Below, one piece after another: positions 5,727 to 6,204 of a DNA stretch of 6,204 bases. Source of the DNA: Methanobacteriota archaeon (GTDB lineage: Archaea > Hydrothermarchaeota > Hydrothermarchaeia > Hydrothermarchaeales > BMS3B); NCBI GenBank assembly GCA_003229935.1, contig QIGD01000086.1:1-6204 (forward strand). The letters run 5' to 3'. Under the pieces are notes generated by a model that was given only the letters and a program-made list of their open reading frames with translations, made no database searches and was not told where the DNA came from. A program made the position numbers and the translations under genes. Each line of letters opens with the position of its first letter. Positions within the stretch are counted from its first letter, which is position 1.

Positions 5727-5902
5727 ATGGAAATGAAGTATAATATCAGGGTTGCAATTTTTCTGGGGATACTTGTGGGGATATTTGTATTTATCCTCAA
5801 CGGCGGGCTCGGTTTATTTCACTGAAGGAAAAGTGAACTGGATAACCGCCATTGGAACCACAATAGGATTTTCGATTGGATATTTCATTTCCAAAAATTT
5901 TT
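5727..5902 (+). pseudogene. Small two-helix membrane protein, frameshifted and cut by an insertion sequence
   Basis: The ATG at 5727 has a TATA box and a GAAGTGAT ribosome binding site 5 nt upstream. The first frame gives MEMKYNIRVAIFLGILVG then IFVFILNGGLGLFH and stops at 5825 (32 residues, one clear membrane helix). The next frame over continues, from about 5806, as SVYFTEGKVNWITAIGTT then IGFSIGYFISKNF, a second glycine-rich helix after a charged loop. The two halves together look like one hairpin membrane protein of about 60 residues broken by a one-base frameshift near 5800-5815. The end beyond 5902 is encoded by repeat DNA shared with the transposase end, so the original C-terminus is lost. 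The function is unknown. The 32-residue first part might still be made as a single-helix peptide. Confidence 0.5.
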
Positions 5903-5919
5903 CATCTACTTTATACACA
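5897..5919. repeat. Second copy of the 23-bp repeat, at the transposase boundary
   Basis: The 23 bp here match 5600-5622 exactly and include CATCTACTTTATACACA. The transposase remnant's stop codon (TAA, 5913-5911 minus) lies inside it, as is common when a transposase gene runs into its own terminal repeat. It therefore probably marks the insertion sequence end within the small membrane gene. Confidence 0.65.
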
Positions 5920-6204
5920 AAAATCAGGAGTAATCCCTAACTCACACATTTCTTAGATGACAACACAGATGTCATGAGCAATGACTTTAGATAAAACCTC
6001 ATTAACCTGTGCTATTCAAGTCTGACTCCTTACACGGCTTCGAACTTTGACTTAATCATGTGTACTTTGCTTTCGGCATTACTCCTTTTGTGATAGTGAG
6101 TTAAAGTTAAGTTAGTATCAGTACTTCGTAAAGTAATTTCCAGAAGTTATCAATAACCTTAACTCCTTTCATTTAGAGAATCAGTACTTCATAATTTGAC
6201 CGTA
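5911..6204 (-). pseudogene. Decayed DDE transposase, C-terminal part, runs off right edge
   Basis: On the minus strand one frame reads THYHKRSNAESKVHMIKSKF then EAV. After a frameshift near 6025-6035 it continues VRSQT(stop)IAQVNEVLSKVIAHDICVV then I(stop)EMCELGITPDFCV and TAA. The pattern YHKRSN-E…MIK.KF….VRS.T..AQVNEVL.KV..HNICV.I.EM.ELGI is very typical of the C-terminus of IS4/IS5-type DDE transposases in archaea. The internal TGA stands where Trp is likely and the TAA where Gln is usual. Upstream of 6120 the frame changes again. At least two nonsense codons and one or two frameshifts make it inactive. It appears to have inserted into the small membrane protein gene to its left. Confidence 0.82.

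Noticed and set aside
6097..6107. GTGAGTTAAAG shared with the minus strand near 2340-2350
   Set aside because: At 6097 it is the complement of transposase codons (LTHY) and there is no hairpin beside it, so an 11-bp match in AT-rich DNA is likely chance.
6117..6194. Direct repeat ATCAGTACTTC(G/A)TAA at 6117 and 6180
   Set aside because: It is short and lies inside decayed transposase sequence; the flanks do not match, so no array or duplication can be supported.

Overview
The window looks like a stretch of a euryarchaeal chromosome, probably from a methanogen or a methane- or alkane-oxidising relative. The reasons are a fused formaldehyde-activating enzyme/hexulose-phosphate synthase (Fae-Hps), a tetrahydromethanopterin-linked enzyme pair typical of archaea; an archaeal type of dihydroorotate dehydrogenase; GGTGA-type ribosome binding sites; TATA-box promoters instead of -10/-35 boxes; TTG and GTG starts; and AGA/AGG and ATA-rich codon use in AT-rich DNA. 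I cannot name the genus.

Layout from left to right. Positions 1-2139 (minus) hold an uninterrupted sensor histidine kinase with PAS-GAF-PAS-PAS-HisKA domains. Its ATPase domain runs off the left edge; 713 residues are visible. Positions 2221-2735 are a graveyard: the last ~40 codons of a second histidine kinase (minus), abutting a nested hairpin that resembles an IS200/IS605 (TnpB-type) right end, followed by a decayed DDE transposase C-terminus (plus). Positions 2814-4066 (plus) carry fae-hps with a TATA-like box, a perfect 8-bp palindromic arm pair near the expected transcription start, and a strong GGTGAG site. Convergent to it, with only 20 bp between the stop codons and a hairpin there, is a two-gene minus-strand operon: pyrD (TTG start, 5504-4608), then a chorismate-lyase (UbiC/DUF98)-like gene (GTG start, 4611-4087) joined by a GTGA overlap. 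Upstream of pyrD is a cluster of ACTTTATACACA repeats and inverted repeats (5580-5665). Next comes a small, apparently frameshifted two-helix membrane protein gene (plus, from 5727), whose 3' end runs into a decayed DDE transposase (minus, 5911-6204) that continues off the right edge.

How the genes may work together. Hps in archaea supplies ribulose 5-phosphate, and so ribose 5-phosphate and PRPP, while Fae scavenges the formaldehyde released onto tetrahydromethanopterin. A chorismate lyase would supply 4-hydroxybenzoate, which is joined to PRPP early in methanopterin synthesis. PyrD makes orotate, which is also joined to PRPP. The three intact metabolic genes therefore meet at pentose phosphate/PRPP and the C1 carrier. 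This link is inferred from known pathways, not shown by the sequence.

I do not see a clear new defence or mobile system. The items most worth checking are the fae-hps operator-like palindrome, the repeat cluster between pyrD and the small membrane gene, the orphan IS605-like hairpin fused to a kinase remnant, and the PRPP-centred gene grouping.
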